Positions 10,730 to 19,174 of a stretch of 64,000 nucleotides of DNA are shown here, piece by piece (position 1 is the stretch's first letter; each line of letters starts with the position of its first letter). This DNA is from DASRWI01 sp035654655. GTDB lineage: Bacteria; Bacteroidota; Ignavibacteria; Ignavibacteriales; Ignavibacteriaceae. The position numbers and the translations under genes are program-made. The stretch lies in NCBI GenBank assembly GCA_035654655.1, contig DASRWI010000032.1, forward strand, positions 1 through 64,000, written 5' to 3'. Under the pieces are notes generated by a model. That model saw only the letters and a program-made list of their open reading frames with translations, was not told where the DNA came from and did no database searches.

Positions 10730-11926
10730 ATGAAAAAACTTTCAGTTGATAAATTAAATTTTAATGGAAAAAGAGTTTTAGTACGTGTTGATTTTAATGT
10801 GCCTTTGGATGATAACTTACAGATAACAGATGATATTAGAATTGTATCTTCATTACCTACAATTAAAAAGATAATGAATGACGGCGGCAAAGTTATTTTA
10901 ATGAGCCACCTTGGAAGACCAAAAGGAAAAGTTAATCCTAAATACAGCTTAAAACCTGCTGCTGAAAGATTAAGTAAATTATTAGGTAAAGAAGTTAAGC
11001 TTGCTCCTGATTGTATTGGTGAAGAAGCTAAAAAAGTTGTTAATTCAATGCAGAATGGTGATGTAGTTTTATTAGAAAATTTAAGATTCCACGAAGAAGA
11101 AGAAAAGAATAATCCTGATTTTGCTAAACAGCTTGCTGAATTAGGTGATGTTTATGTTAATGATGCTTTTGGAAGTGCTCATCGTGCTCACGCATCTACA
11201 GAAGGTGTAACTAAATATATTAAGATTGCTGCATCAGGTTACTTAATGCAAAAGGAATTAGATTATTTAGGCGGCGCAATAACTAATCCAACAAGACCAT
11301 ACATCGCGATATTAGGCGGTTCAAAAATATCAGGTAAAATTGATGTTATTATGAATCTTCTTGATAAAGTTGATACCTTGATAATCGGTGGTGGAATGGC
11401 TTTTACATTCTATAAAGCTCAGGGAAAAGAAATTGGTAAATCAATTCTTGAAGAAGAAAAAATTGATTTAGCTAAAGAAGTTTTAGAAAAAGTAAAGGGT
11501 TCTAAAATCAATTTCTTGCTTCCAGTTGATGTTGTTGTTGCTGATGAATTCAAAAATGAGTCACCTTCACAGGTTGTTAAGACAGATGCAATTCCTGCTG
11601 AAAAAATGGGATTGGATATTGGTCCTGAATCTGTTGAGTTATTCAAAAATGAAATTAAAAAAGCTAAGACAATCGTTTGGAATGGACCGATGGGTGTATT
11701 CGAAATGGATAATTTTGCCAAAGGAACATTTGCAATAGCTCAAGCTTTAGCTGATGCTACTAAGAATGGTGCAATTACTGTAATTGGTGGTGGTGATTCT
11801 GCCGCTGCAATTAGCAAAGCAGGATTAGAAGATAAGGTTTCTCACGTTTCTACCGGTGGTGGTGCATCTTTGGAATTCCTTGAAGGAAAAGTGCTTCCCG
11901 GAGTAGCGGCATTATCTGATGAATAA
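10730..11926 (+). CDS. pgk: Phosphoglycerate kinase
   Basis: This enzyme transfers the acyl phosphate of 1,3-bisphosphoglycerate to ADP, the glycolytic step after gap. The ATG at 10730 is preferred because GGTAGGA precedes it at good spacing and it gives the canonical N-terminus [20 protein letters not shown]. An in-frame ATG at 10712 would add six residues. The substrate-binding RVDFNVPLD (D21, N23), [10 protein letters not shown] and the C-terminal nucleotide-binding GGGDSAAA and [13 protein letters not shown] are all present. The length of 398 aa is standard. Confidence 0.96.
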   Translation: MKKLSVDKLNFNGKRVLVRVDFNVPLDDNLQITDDIRIVSSLPTIKKIMNDGGKVILMSHLGRPKGKVNPKYSLKPAAERLSKLLGKEVKLAPDCIGEEAKKVVNSMQNGDVVLLENLRFHEEEEKNNPDFAKQLAELGDVYVNDAFGSAHRAHASTEGVTKYIKIAASGYLMQKELDYLGGAITNPTRPYIAILGGSKISGKIDVIMNLLDKVDTLIIGGGMAFTFYKAQGKEIGKSILEEEKIDLAKEVLEKVKGSKINFLLPVDVVVADEFKNESPSQVVKTDAIPAEKMGLDIGPESVELFKNEIKKAKTIVWNGPMGVFEMDNFAKGTFAIAQALADATKNGAITVIGGGDSAAAISKAGLEDKVSHVSTGGGASLEFLEGKVLPGVAALSDE

Positions 11927-11935
11927 GTATTATTT

Positions 11936-11956
11936 GGAGGTACTTTATGTACCTCC
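11936..11956 (+). terminator. Probable terminator after pgk
   Basis: A perfect 8-bp stem GGAGGTAC/GTACCTCC (11936-11943 with 11949-11956) has a TTTAT loop, 9 nt after the pgk stop. The T tract behind it is short and broken, so termination strength is uncertain. Confidence 0.6.
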
Positions 11957-12055
11957 TTATATATTGATTGATGTTTATCTCAACTTAATTAAATTGAATT
12001 TGATATAATTCCTTTTAGCTACTATATTATAAATCGTTTTTCAAAAGGATAAAAA

Positions 12056-12946
12056 TTGGCTAATAATTATTATAGACCAGGTGGTTTTAGTTTCTTTCCT
12101 CCGGTAATTAAAAATCTTTTAATTATCAACGGAATTATGTTTGTTATTCAGCTTGTTGGTGAATCCATAATTATTGATAATGCAAGATTATCGACAGTAA
12201 TTATAAGATATTTTGGATTGATACCTTTCGGAAATTTTGCTGATGCCCAATTTTATCCCTGGCAATTAATAACTTATCAATTTCTTCATGGAGGATTTTC
12301 ACATATCCTATTTAATATGTTTGCGTTATGGATGTTCGGAATGGAAATTGAAAATGTATGGGGTTCAAAAAGATTTTTAATTTTCTATTTAACCTGCGGT
12401 GTAGTGGCAGGTTTATTCCATTTAGTTATGTCATCGCTCTTAACAGGATTAACTGCTCCAACAATTGGTGCATCCGGTGCAATATTTGGAGTTATGGTTG
12501 CATTTGCAATGTTATTCCCTGATAGATATATCTTCCTTTATTTCTTTGTTCCCGTTAAAGCAAAATATTTAATTATGTTCTTAGTAGTTCTTGAATTCCT
12601 TGCAGTTGAAAGTGCTGGAAGTACAGTTGCTCACCTTGCACACTTGGGAGGTGCAATTGCAGGTTTCGTATACATAATGCTTGATAAGAATATATATGTA
12701 GATTTCAAAAGTTCAATTAGAAGGCAATCAACTGCTTTTAAAAATGAGTATTTTTCGGGGAAGAAAGTAAACAAAGAAGATATTTCTGAAGCTAAATATT
12801 ACGATATTAAAGAAAATGAACCTGGAAGAGATATAACTCAAGCTGAAATAGATGCTATTCTTGATAAGATTAGTAAATCAGGATATCAGAATTTGACTGA
12901 AAGAGAAAAGAAGATTTTATTTGAAGCAAGTAAGAAGATGAAATAA
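12056..12946 (+). CDS. Rhomboid family intramembrane serine protease
   Basis: This is a polytopic membrane protease that cleaves transmembrane substrates. The active-site serine is S140 in GASGAIFG, and H196 in HLAHLGG completes the dyad. The N-terminal signature HGGFSHILFNMFALWMFG supplies the oxyanion Asn. Six or more hydrophobic segments span about residues 20-225. The cytoplasmic tail (about 255-296, ITQAEIDAILDKISKSGYQNLTEREKKIL) matches the small helical domain (DUF6576 type) common on rhomboids of this phylum. The start is TTG at 12056 with AAAAGGA in front; no ATG fits. The DUF4296 gene starts 2 nt after the stop. Substrates are unknown. Confidence 0.9.
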   Translation: MANNYYRPGGFSFFPPVIKNLLIINGIMFVIQLVGESIIIDNARLSTVIIRYFGLIPFGNFADAQFYPWQLITYQFLHGGFSHILFNMFALWMFGMEIENVWGSKRFLIFYLTCGVVAGLFHLVMSSLLTGLTAPTIGASGAIFGVMVAFAMLFPDRYIFLYFFVPVKAKYLIMFLVVLEFLAVESAGSTVAHLAHLGGAIAGFVYIMLDKNIYVDFKSSIRRQSTAFKNEYFSGKKVNKEDISEAKYYDIKENEPGRDITQAEIDAILDKISKSGYQNLTEREKKILFEASKKMK

Positions 12947-12948
12947 AA

Positions 12949-13239
12949 TTGAGAATTATTTTATTATATATTTTTCTTGCATTTACTTTTTCTGCTTGTA
13001 ACCAAAAACCTCCCATAGAAGAAGAAAAATTTATTAATATTTATGTTGATATTGCTATAGCTCAGGATACTGCTCAGTCCTCAATGGAAGATATCAAGAA
13101 AATTATTTTTAATAAGTATAAAGTCAGCAGTAAAGAATATAATTCTACCATTCAATTTTACGAAGATAATCCTGAACTATGGCAAGGATTTTTCGATAAG
13201 GCATTAGAAAGAATTAATGAGAAGGCAAAAAAGAGTTAA
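12949..13239 (+). CDS. DUF4296 lipoprotein
   Basis: This 96-aa protein has a lipoprotein signal peptide, with the lipobox FSAC placing the modified cysteine at residue 17. The mature part (EEEKFINIYVDIAIAQDTAQ, then NPELWQGFFDKALERI) has the pattern of DUF4296, a small helical family confined largely to Bacteroidota. The start is TTG, 2 nt after the rhomboid stop, so the genes form an operon. The last 4 nt overlap the stop of the convergent helicase gene. The function is unknown; it should be anchored in the periplasmic leaflet. Confidence 0.78.
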   Translation: MRIILLYIFLAFTFSACNQKPPIEEEKFINIYVDIAIAQDTAQSSMEDIKKIIFNKYKVSSKEYNSTIQFYEDNPELWQGFFDKALERINEKAKKS

Positions 13240-15845
13240 TTCTTATTTAGACTTAAATATTCCAAGGCTATTCTCAAAAGGGGGTAGCTAATTTTTTCCC
13301 CAAGATTTTCCTTCAATAATTTTAAATCAGTTATTCCACTTTCCACTTCTTCTTTAACCATCACTAATTGATTCTTGTTAAGAATATTCGAAATATCAAC
13401 CGCTTCATAATGTAATATATCAACTATCTGCATTGATATAACAGATTCAGTAAGTTTTCTAATTTCAGCAATCTCTTTTAAGTTGTATCCCTTTTTTAAT
13501 AATTCGTAAGTTTCAATTATTGTTTTGGGTAACTGAGTTTTTTCTTTTTTAGTTAATTTACTTTCATCTTCCTTATCAGAAATGTTTTTATTAATTATTT
13601 CTAAAAAGGATTCACCTACTTTATTATACATCCTAACATTAAATCCGGTAATGGCTAATATTTTTTCTTTACTATCCGGCTGCTTAACTACTATTTCTTT
13701 CAACACATCAACTGGACAGACAATCTCAGGATTCTGGAGAAACTTTTTACCAATTGTATCTCTTTGTTCCTTAAGTTTATTAAACAAAACTAAATGTTGA
13801 TTAAAATTGAAGCTGGTTTTCCTTTCAGGTAATAAATTATTCTCTCTTAAAAACTTCAGTCCATATTCAGAGAGTAATAACTTTTTGGTGTTTTTATTTT
13901 TTCTTTCAAGAAAATTCTTTGCGTGTAAATCTTTAAGAATAAAAGTAAGGTCATCTTTATCATAGTTGCCGCAGGAACCGTACGTCTCAAAAGATTTATA
14001 TAAATCTGATTTGGATTTACCGGCAGCTATATTAACAATAATACTTTCAGTGGCTCCATCTTCACATAAGTAAATAGTCTTTAATAAAACTTCTTTGATA
14101 TAATTGTAGGTGTTATCGGGAATTTTATCTTCATCCGAGCAGCAATTATCGCACTTACCGCATCTATATAATGGATTTCTTTCACCAAAGTAATTGAGAA
14201 TAAACTTAAACCTGCAATCATCTGTATAGACAAATTCAACCATTGAATCAGCTTTTCTTTGCTGATTAAGATAACTTTCATTTAATTTTTGGAAATTTAT
14301 ATTTAACCTGTTTGCTTCAATACGTGGAGAAGTCAGAACAATATTTTCTTTTCCAAGCGATTGATTAAATTCCAATATGGATAAATTGTCCAGAATGCTT
14401 AGTAACTCAATTATTTCTTCTGCAGAAAATCCTAACTCTTCAACCATTTGACTGATAGCAACAGGAACTTTTCCAAGAAAAATGTCTGCTGAATATCTTC
14501 TTACGAGATAAATAAGAAGCTCAGCCATCCTATGATTGGAAGTATTCTTAATAAAATTTTTAAGATGCTGCTTGTCGAATAAAATTCTTATTGTAGTTTT
14601 TCTTTCAAACTCAGAAAGCTGTTTTAAATACCCACCATACTCAAGTATTTTTAAAGCAGAGTGCAGCATTCCTTTAGTAACATTTCTTTGTGCAAAAGAT
14701 GATATATAATCATTATTTATGGAGATTTCTTTGTCTGAGTAATTACCTATAGCCACCTTTCCATAATTACACAAGGCATCATAAATATTAAGAACCAATT
14801 CTTTATCAGGATGTGAATTCTTTATAAAAAAATTTTGAATTTGAATATCATTCTCTTCGTGCAATAAATATGCATAAGAGGTTTTCCCATCTCTTCCTGC
14901 ACGACCAACTTCCTGATAATAATTTTCGATAGAACCCGGAGTATTATAGTGGATAATAAGTCTAATATCTTTTTTATCAATGCCCATTCCAAACGCATTA
15001 GTTGCAGCTATAACCGGATAATCATCATTCAAAAAACCTTCCTGAACTTTTTTTCTCATCAATGCAGCCATACCTGCGTGGTAATAAGTGCATTTTATAT
15101 TATGCATATTCAGGTAAGAGGATATTTCTTCTGCTTTATTTCTTGATGAAGTATAAATTATGGCAGGAGTTTTATATCTGGAAATTAATTCAAGTGTTTT
15201 TTCTTTTTTCTTTTTTGTAATGATAGCAGAAAGATGAAGATTATCTCTTTCAAATCCTCTTAAAAATATTTTTGGGTCTTTTAACTTAAGCTGCTTAATA
15301 ATATCCTGGGTTACTTCAGGAGTTGAAGTTGCAGTAAAACAAGATACTTTTTTTATCCCCGTATATTCAATGAACTCTTTGATTTTTAAGTAGCTTGGTC
15401 TAAAGTTATGCCCCCATTCACTAATACAATGAGCTTCATCTATAAAAAGGTAATGTGGTTTTAGATTTTTTATTTTTTCTGCAAAAGATAAATTCTCTAA
15501 TCTTTCAGGAGCTATATAAAGCAGTTTGCTTTTCCCAAAAGAAATATCTCTTAAAACTTCCTCAGCTTCAAAATATCTCATTGTGCTATTAATAAAAGTA
15601 GCGATGTTCTCTCTTTTATTAAGTGCATCTACCTGATCTTTCATTAAGGCAATAAGAGGGGAAACAACAATAGAAAAACTGTTATTAACTAAGGCAGGGA
15701 TTTGATAACAAATTGATTTTCCTGCTCCGGTAGGAAGAATAGCTATTGTATTTTCACCATCAATAATAGCATTAATGATTTCCTCTTGTCCAGGACGGAA
15801 AGATGTATATCCAAAATATTTTTCTAAAGCTTCTAAGGGAGTCAT
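13236..15845 (-). CDS. RecQ family ATP-dependent DNA helicase
   Basis: This is a superfamily 2 helicase for 3'-5' unwinding during repair and recombination. It carries motif 0/I FRPGQEEII and TGAGKS (residues about 16-46), the DEAH box in FIDEAHCISEWGHNFRPSY, TATSTPEV, and the helicase C domain ending QEVGRAGRDG. RecQ zinc cysteines appear in YRCGKCDNCC. An HRDC-like domain lies near residue 690-760 (FNKLKEQRD...). The C-terminus (ETYELLKKGYNLKEIAEIRK) resembles the HTH_40 helix-turn-helix. At 869 aa it is longer than E. coli RecQ (about 610 aa) because of the C-terminal additions. The gene is monocistronic and divergent from the M28 peptidase gene. Since paralogues are common, I give no symbol. 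Confidence 0.92.
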   Translation of the reverse strand: MTPLEALEKYFGYTSFRPGQEEIINAIIDGENTIAILPTGAGKSICYQIPALVNNSFSIVVSPLIALMKDQVDALNKRENIATFINSTMRYFEAEEVLRDISFGKSKLLYIAPERLENLSFAEKIKNLKPHYLFIDEAHCISEWGHNFRPSYLKIKEFIEYTGIKKVSCFTATSTPEVTQDIIKQLKLKDPKIFLRGFERDNLHLSAIITKKKKEKTLELISRYKTPAIIYTSSRNKAEEISSYLNMHNIKCTYYHAGMAALMRKKVQEGFLNDDYPVIAATNAFGMGIDKKDIRLIIHYNTPGSIENYYQEVGRAGRDGKTSYAYLLHEENDIQIQNFFIKNSHPDKELVLNIYDALCNYGKVAIGNYSDKEISINNDYISSFAQRNVTKGMLHSALKILEYGGYLKQLSEFERKTTIRILFDKQHLKNFIKNTSNHRMAELLIYLVRRYSADIFLGKVPVAISQMVEELGFSAEEIIELLSILDNLSILEFNQSLGKENIVLTSPRIEANRLNINFQKLNESYLNQQRKADSMVEFVYTDDCRFKFILNYFGERNPLYRCGKCDNCCSDEDKIPDNTYNYIKEVLLKTIYLCEDGATESIIVNIAAGKSKSDLYKSFETYGSCGNYDKDDLTFILKDLHAKNFLERKNKNTKKLLLSEYGLKFLRENNLLPERKTSFNFNQHLVLFNKLKEQRDTIGKKFLQNPEIVCPVDVLKEIVVKQPDSKEKILAITGFNVRMYNKVGESFLEIINKNISDKEDESKLTKKEKTQLPKTIIETYELLKKGYNLKEIAEIRKLTESVISMQIVDILHYEAVDISNILNKNQLVMVKEEVESGITDLKLLKENLGEKISYPLLRIALEYLSLNKN

Positions 15846-15971
15846 TTATGGGTAAAACCTAAAAACTGAGTTTATTAAATTAAAGTTAAAAAGAAAAAAC
15901 TACATCTTTTAATTTATTAATATAATAATTACATTTAACATTGTTTTAAAATAATATAACTGAAGTTCAAA

Positions 15972-17276
15972 ATGCCTACAAAAAAAATCCTATTGTTTGT
16001 TTTACTTTTTATTTCTATTTCGTTGGCTCAGGATAGTACTTATCAAAAAATAAGTCAAATGATTGATTCTGTATCAAGCCCAAATATGAGAAACCATATT
16101 ATAAATTTAGTGAATGCAGGTGGACACGGAAGCAGAGTCACTCTTACTCCGGGTAATGATAGTGCAGCATTTTATATTAAAAGAGAATTTGAAAAAATTC
16201 CCGGCTTAACTTCTGTTACTATGGATACTTTTTATATTACAGATGCAGTTTATCCGTACAATCAAAAGCCAATGTTTAATATCGTTGCTGAAATAAGAGG
16301 TAAGGTTACTCCGGCAACTCAATATATCATTGGTGCACATTATGACTGTTCAGCAAGCAGGATGGGCTCAACAATTTGGACTTCACAATGGAAAACAATT
16401 CAGGCTCCCGGAGCAGATGATAATGCAACCGGTGTTGCTATCGTTTTAGAATTGGCAAGAATTTTATCAGATACTGCAAATCATTTTAACCCTGATTATA
16501 CAATTAAATTGGTTGCATTCGGTGCAGAAGAATCAGGTCCGGCTTATGGTGGTCATCATTACGGCAGTATTCATTATGCCAAAAATGCAAAACTTAGAAA
16601 TGATTACATCTCAGGTATGCTCTCGATTGATATGGTGGGATATAATGATAATTATAATTATAACTCTATCATTTCGGATGCTAATTCAAAGTGGCTTGGA
16701 GAAAAAATGGTTCAGGCAAATCAAATTTTCTCAACAGGTTTATTGCTTAATGCCACTCCGTTTGTTTATGGGAATTATAGTGATCATTTTTCTTTTTGGG
16801 AAGAAGGTTATAAAGCAATATGCTTAATGGAATTTGGTCCACCATGGAATAATGGACCATATTACATTGCTAATCCTTTTTATCATAAGACATCAGATAC
16901 TTTAGGTACTGTTAATATGGAATTAGTTAAAAGGGTTGGACAATTAAGTTTAGCTACTTTTGCATCTTTAACTTCAAGATTTACAGATGTTAAGGAAGAG
17001 ATTATAAATCCTACTTCAATTTATTTATCTCAAAATTATCCTAACCCATTTAATCCTTCTACAAACATCAAGGTTTATTTGCCTGCAACAAAAAATATTA
17101 AACTAAAAGTTTATGATATGTTAGGTAAGGAAGTAGTCGAATTATATAATGGTGAACTTCAGAGTGGTGAACACGAATTTAAGTTTGATGGCTCTCAACT
17201 TAGCTCAGGTATTTATATGTATGTTTTGAAAACTGATGAATTAAGTATTTCTAAAAAGATGTTAATGATAAAATAA
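15972..17276 (+). CDS. Secreted M28 family zinc peptidase with T9SS sorting domain
   Basis: This is an exported di-zinc aminopeptidase-like protein. A signal peptide spans about residues 1-19 (ending ISLAQD). The metal ligands are recognisable in order: His in GAHYDCS, bridging Asp in GADDNATGVA, the catalytic Glu pair in FGAEESG, Asp in SIDMVGYN, and His in YSDHFSF. The T9SS sorting domain begins near residue 345 with LSQNYPNPFNPSTNIKVYLP and ends in KKMLMIK. It belongs with the M1, M14 and M23 cargos here as an extracellular protein-degrading set. The stop overlaps the SDR gene's ATG by one base (TAATG), so the two genes are translationally coupled. Confidence 0.92.
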   Translation: MPTKKILLFVLLFISISLAQDSTYQKISQMIDSVSSPNMRNHIINLVNAGGHGSRVTLTPGNDSAAFYIKREFEKIPGLTSVTMDTFYITDAVYPYNQKPMFNIVAEIRGKVTPATQYIIGAHYDCSASRMGSTIWTSQWKTIQAPGADDNATGVAIVLELARILSDTANHFNPDYTIKLVAFGAEESGPAYGGHHYGSIHYAKNAKLRNDYISGMLSIDMVGYNDNYNYNSIISDANSKWLGEKMVQANQIFSTGLLLNATPFVYGNYSDHFSFWEEGYKAICLMEFGPPWNNGPYYIANPFYHKTSDTLGTVNMELVKRVGQLSLATFASLTSRFTDVKEEIINPTSIYLSQNYPNPFNPSTNIKVYLPATKNIKLKVYDMLGKEVVELYNGELQSGEHEFKFDGSQLSSGIYMYVLKTDELSISKKMLMIK

Positions 17277-18118
17277 TGAGCAAAATTGCACTGGTTACAG
17301 GTTCAAATACTGGGATAGGAAAAGCAACTGCAGAAGAATTATCTAAGGCAGGACTAAGAGTCATAATGATCTGCAGAAATAAAGAACAAGGGGAGCAAGC
17401 AAGAAAAGAAATTATTAAAAATACCGGGAACGATAAAGTAAGATTGTATATTGGAGATTTATCTTCCATTAGTTCAATTAAAAATGTAGTTGAAGAAATT
17501 AAAAAAGATTATCAGTATTTAGATATTCTTATTAACAACGCTGGTGTTGTAATGCAAAAAAGGACTTTGACCGAAGATGGTTTAGAGTACCAGTTTGCTG
17601 TTAATTATTTATCTCAATTCTTGTTAATTAATCTTCTGTTTGATCTATTATTCAAAAGTTTATCAGCAAGAATTATTAATGTTAGTTCTCAGACTTATAT
17701 ATCTGCAGATATCGATTTCAATGACCTCCAATCGGAAAAAAGATATCATCCTACCGGAGTCTATAGCAATACAAAAATGATGGTAATTTGGTTAACCTAC
17801 TATCTGGCTGAACGATTAAAAAACTCCAACATTACCATCAATTGTTTACATCCCGGAGTTATAGCAACGAATCTTCTAAAAGATTACAGAGGAATACCAA
17901 GAACATCAGGAACTGCCTCAAATAAAAATATTAAAGAAGGTTCTGAAACTTCAATTTATTTGGCCTTATCTGATGAAATTAAAGAAATTACGGGGAAGTA
18001 CTTTGTCGACAAAAGAGAATCAAGAACTTCAGCTGAATCTTACGATTTGAACAAAGCAAAAAAACTTTGGGAAATTAGCTTAAAGTTGACCGGAATTGAA
18101 GATAATATACCCTCTTAA
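17276..18118 (+). CDS. Short-chain dehydrogenase/reductase
   Basis: This NAD(P)-dependent SDR oxidoreductase of 280 aa has the cofactor motif TGSNTGIGKAT (residues 8-18), the stabilising NNAG, the catalytic serine in NVSSQTY, and the YxxxK dyad in YSNTK. It lacks a signal peptide and should be cytoplasmic. The overall layout, with a C-terminal HPGVIATNLL, is like the retinol-dehydrogenase/WW-oxidoreductase type of SDR, but substrate cannot be told. It overlaps the M28 peptidase stop by one base, an odd partner for an export substrate. Confidence 0.88.
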   Translation: MSKIALVTGSNTGIGKATAEELSKAGLRVIMICRNKEQGEQARKEIIKNTGNDKVRLYIGDLSSISSIKNVVEEIKKDYQYLDILINNAGVVMQKRTLTEDGLEYQFAVNYLSQFLLINLLFDLLFKSLSARIINVSSQTYISADIDFNDLQSEKRYHPTGVYSNTKMMVIWLTYYLAERLKNSNITINCLHPGVIATNLLKDYRGIPRTSGTASNKNIKEGSETSIYLALSDEIKEITGKYFVDKRESRTSAESYDLNKAKKLWEISLKLTGIEDNIPS

Positions 18119-18197
18119 CAGGAGAAAAAATCTTTAAAAACTGTTTTTCTTTTAACCTTATTTCAAATATATTGCCTTATTATTTCTTTTTGGATTT

Positions 18198-19142
18198 ATG
18201 AAGGTATATATAGCAGGAGACATTCCGGAAATAGGTATTGATTATTTAAGGGAAAAGGGTTTGAAAATTTCCTTAAATAAGAAACTAATCTCAGAACAAG
18301 ATTTTATTCGTAATGCTAAAGATTGCAATGGAATTGTTACACTTCTAAGTCAAAAAATTACTAAAGATATTATTGACAGCTTACCTAAGCTTAAAGTAAT
18401 AGCAAATTATGCAGTTGGTTACAATAACATTGATATAGCTTATGCTAAAGAAAAAGGAATAATAGTTACTAATACTCCTGATGTACTTACCGCAGCAACT
18501 GCAGAAATTGCAGTATCTTTAATGCTTTCCTGCAACAGGAGAATAGTTGAATCCGAAAATTTTGTTAGGGATGGAAAATTTTCCGGATGGCAGCCAAAAT
18601 TATTTTTAGGAAAAGAAATAAAAAATAAAACAGTAGGGATTATAGGGGGAGGCAGAATAGGTACAGCAACTGCTCTAAGAATTAAGGCATTTGAAACTAA
18701 TATTTTATATTATTCAAATCATAGAAATCCTTTATTGGAAGAAAAAACTGATGCTAGAAAAGTAAGTTTAGATACTCTATTGAAAAAATCTGATATTATT
18801 TCAATACATCTTCCATTAACACCTTCAACAAGAAATTTACTATCAAAAGAAAAATTAGGTCTATTAAAGAAAAGCTCTGTAGTTATAAATACTGCTCGAG
18901 GCGAAATTATTGATGAAAAGGAACTGATTAGAAAACTAAAGAAAAATGAAATATTTGCAGCTGGTTTTGATGTGTATGAGAATGAACCTAACTTGAACAA
19001 AGAATTATTTAAATTAAAGAATGCAGTATTGCTTCCTCATATTGGCAGCGCGACCGAAGAAGCGAGAAATGAAATGTCACTTTTATGTGCAAAAAATATT
19101 GCTAATGTTTTAAATAATAAAAAACCTTTAACTGAAGTATAG
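18198..19142 (+). CDS. D-isomer-specific 2-hydroxyacid dehydrogenase
   Basis: This is a 314-aa NAD(P)H-dependent dehydrogenase of the glyoxylate/hydroxypyruvate reductase type. It has the Rossmann motif IIGGGRIGTATA near residue 147 and the substrate-binding Arg in NTARGEIIDE. The catalytic Glu lies in VYENEPNLN and the catalytic His in LLPHIGSAT. Glyoxylate, hydroxypyruvate or another 2-oxoacid are all possible. The gene follows the SDR gene after 79 nt without a visible terminator. It may serve glycine/serine or glycolate metabolism, which is inference only. Confidence 0.88.
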   Translation: MKVYIAGDIPEIGIDYLREKGLKISLNKKLISEQDFIRNAKDCNGIVTLLSQKITKDIIDSLPKLKVIANYAVGYNNIDIAYAKEKGIIVTNTPDVLTAATAEIAVSLMLSCNRRIVESENFVRDGKFSGWQPKLFLGKEIKNKTVGIIGGGRIGTATALRIKAFETNILYYSNHRNPLLEEKTDARKVSLDTLLKKSDIISIHLPLTPSTRNLLSKEKLGLLKKSSVVINTARGEIIDEKELIRKLKKNEIFAAGFDVYENEPNLNKELFKLKNAVLLPHIGSATEEARNEMSLLCAKNIANVLNNKKPLTEV

Positions 19143-19174
19143 TAAAAAATCATTTTAATTAACGGAAGTGTCAT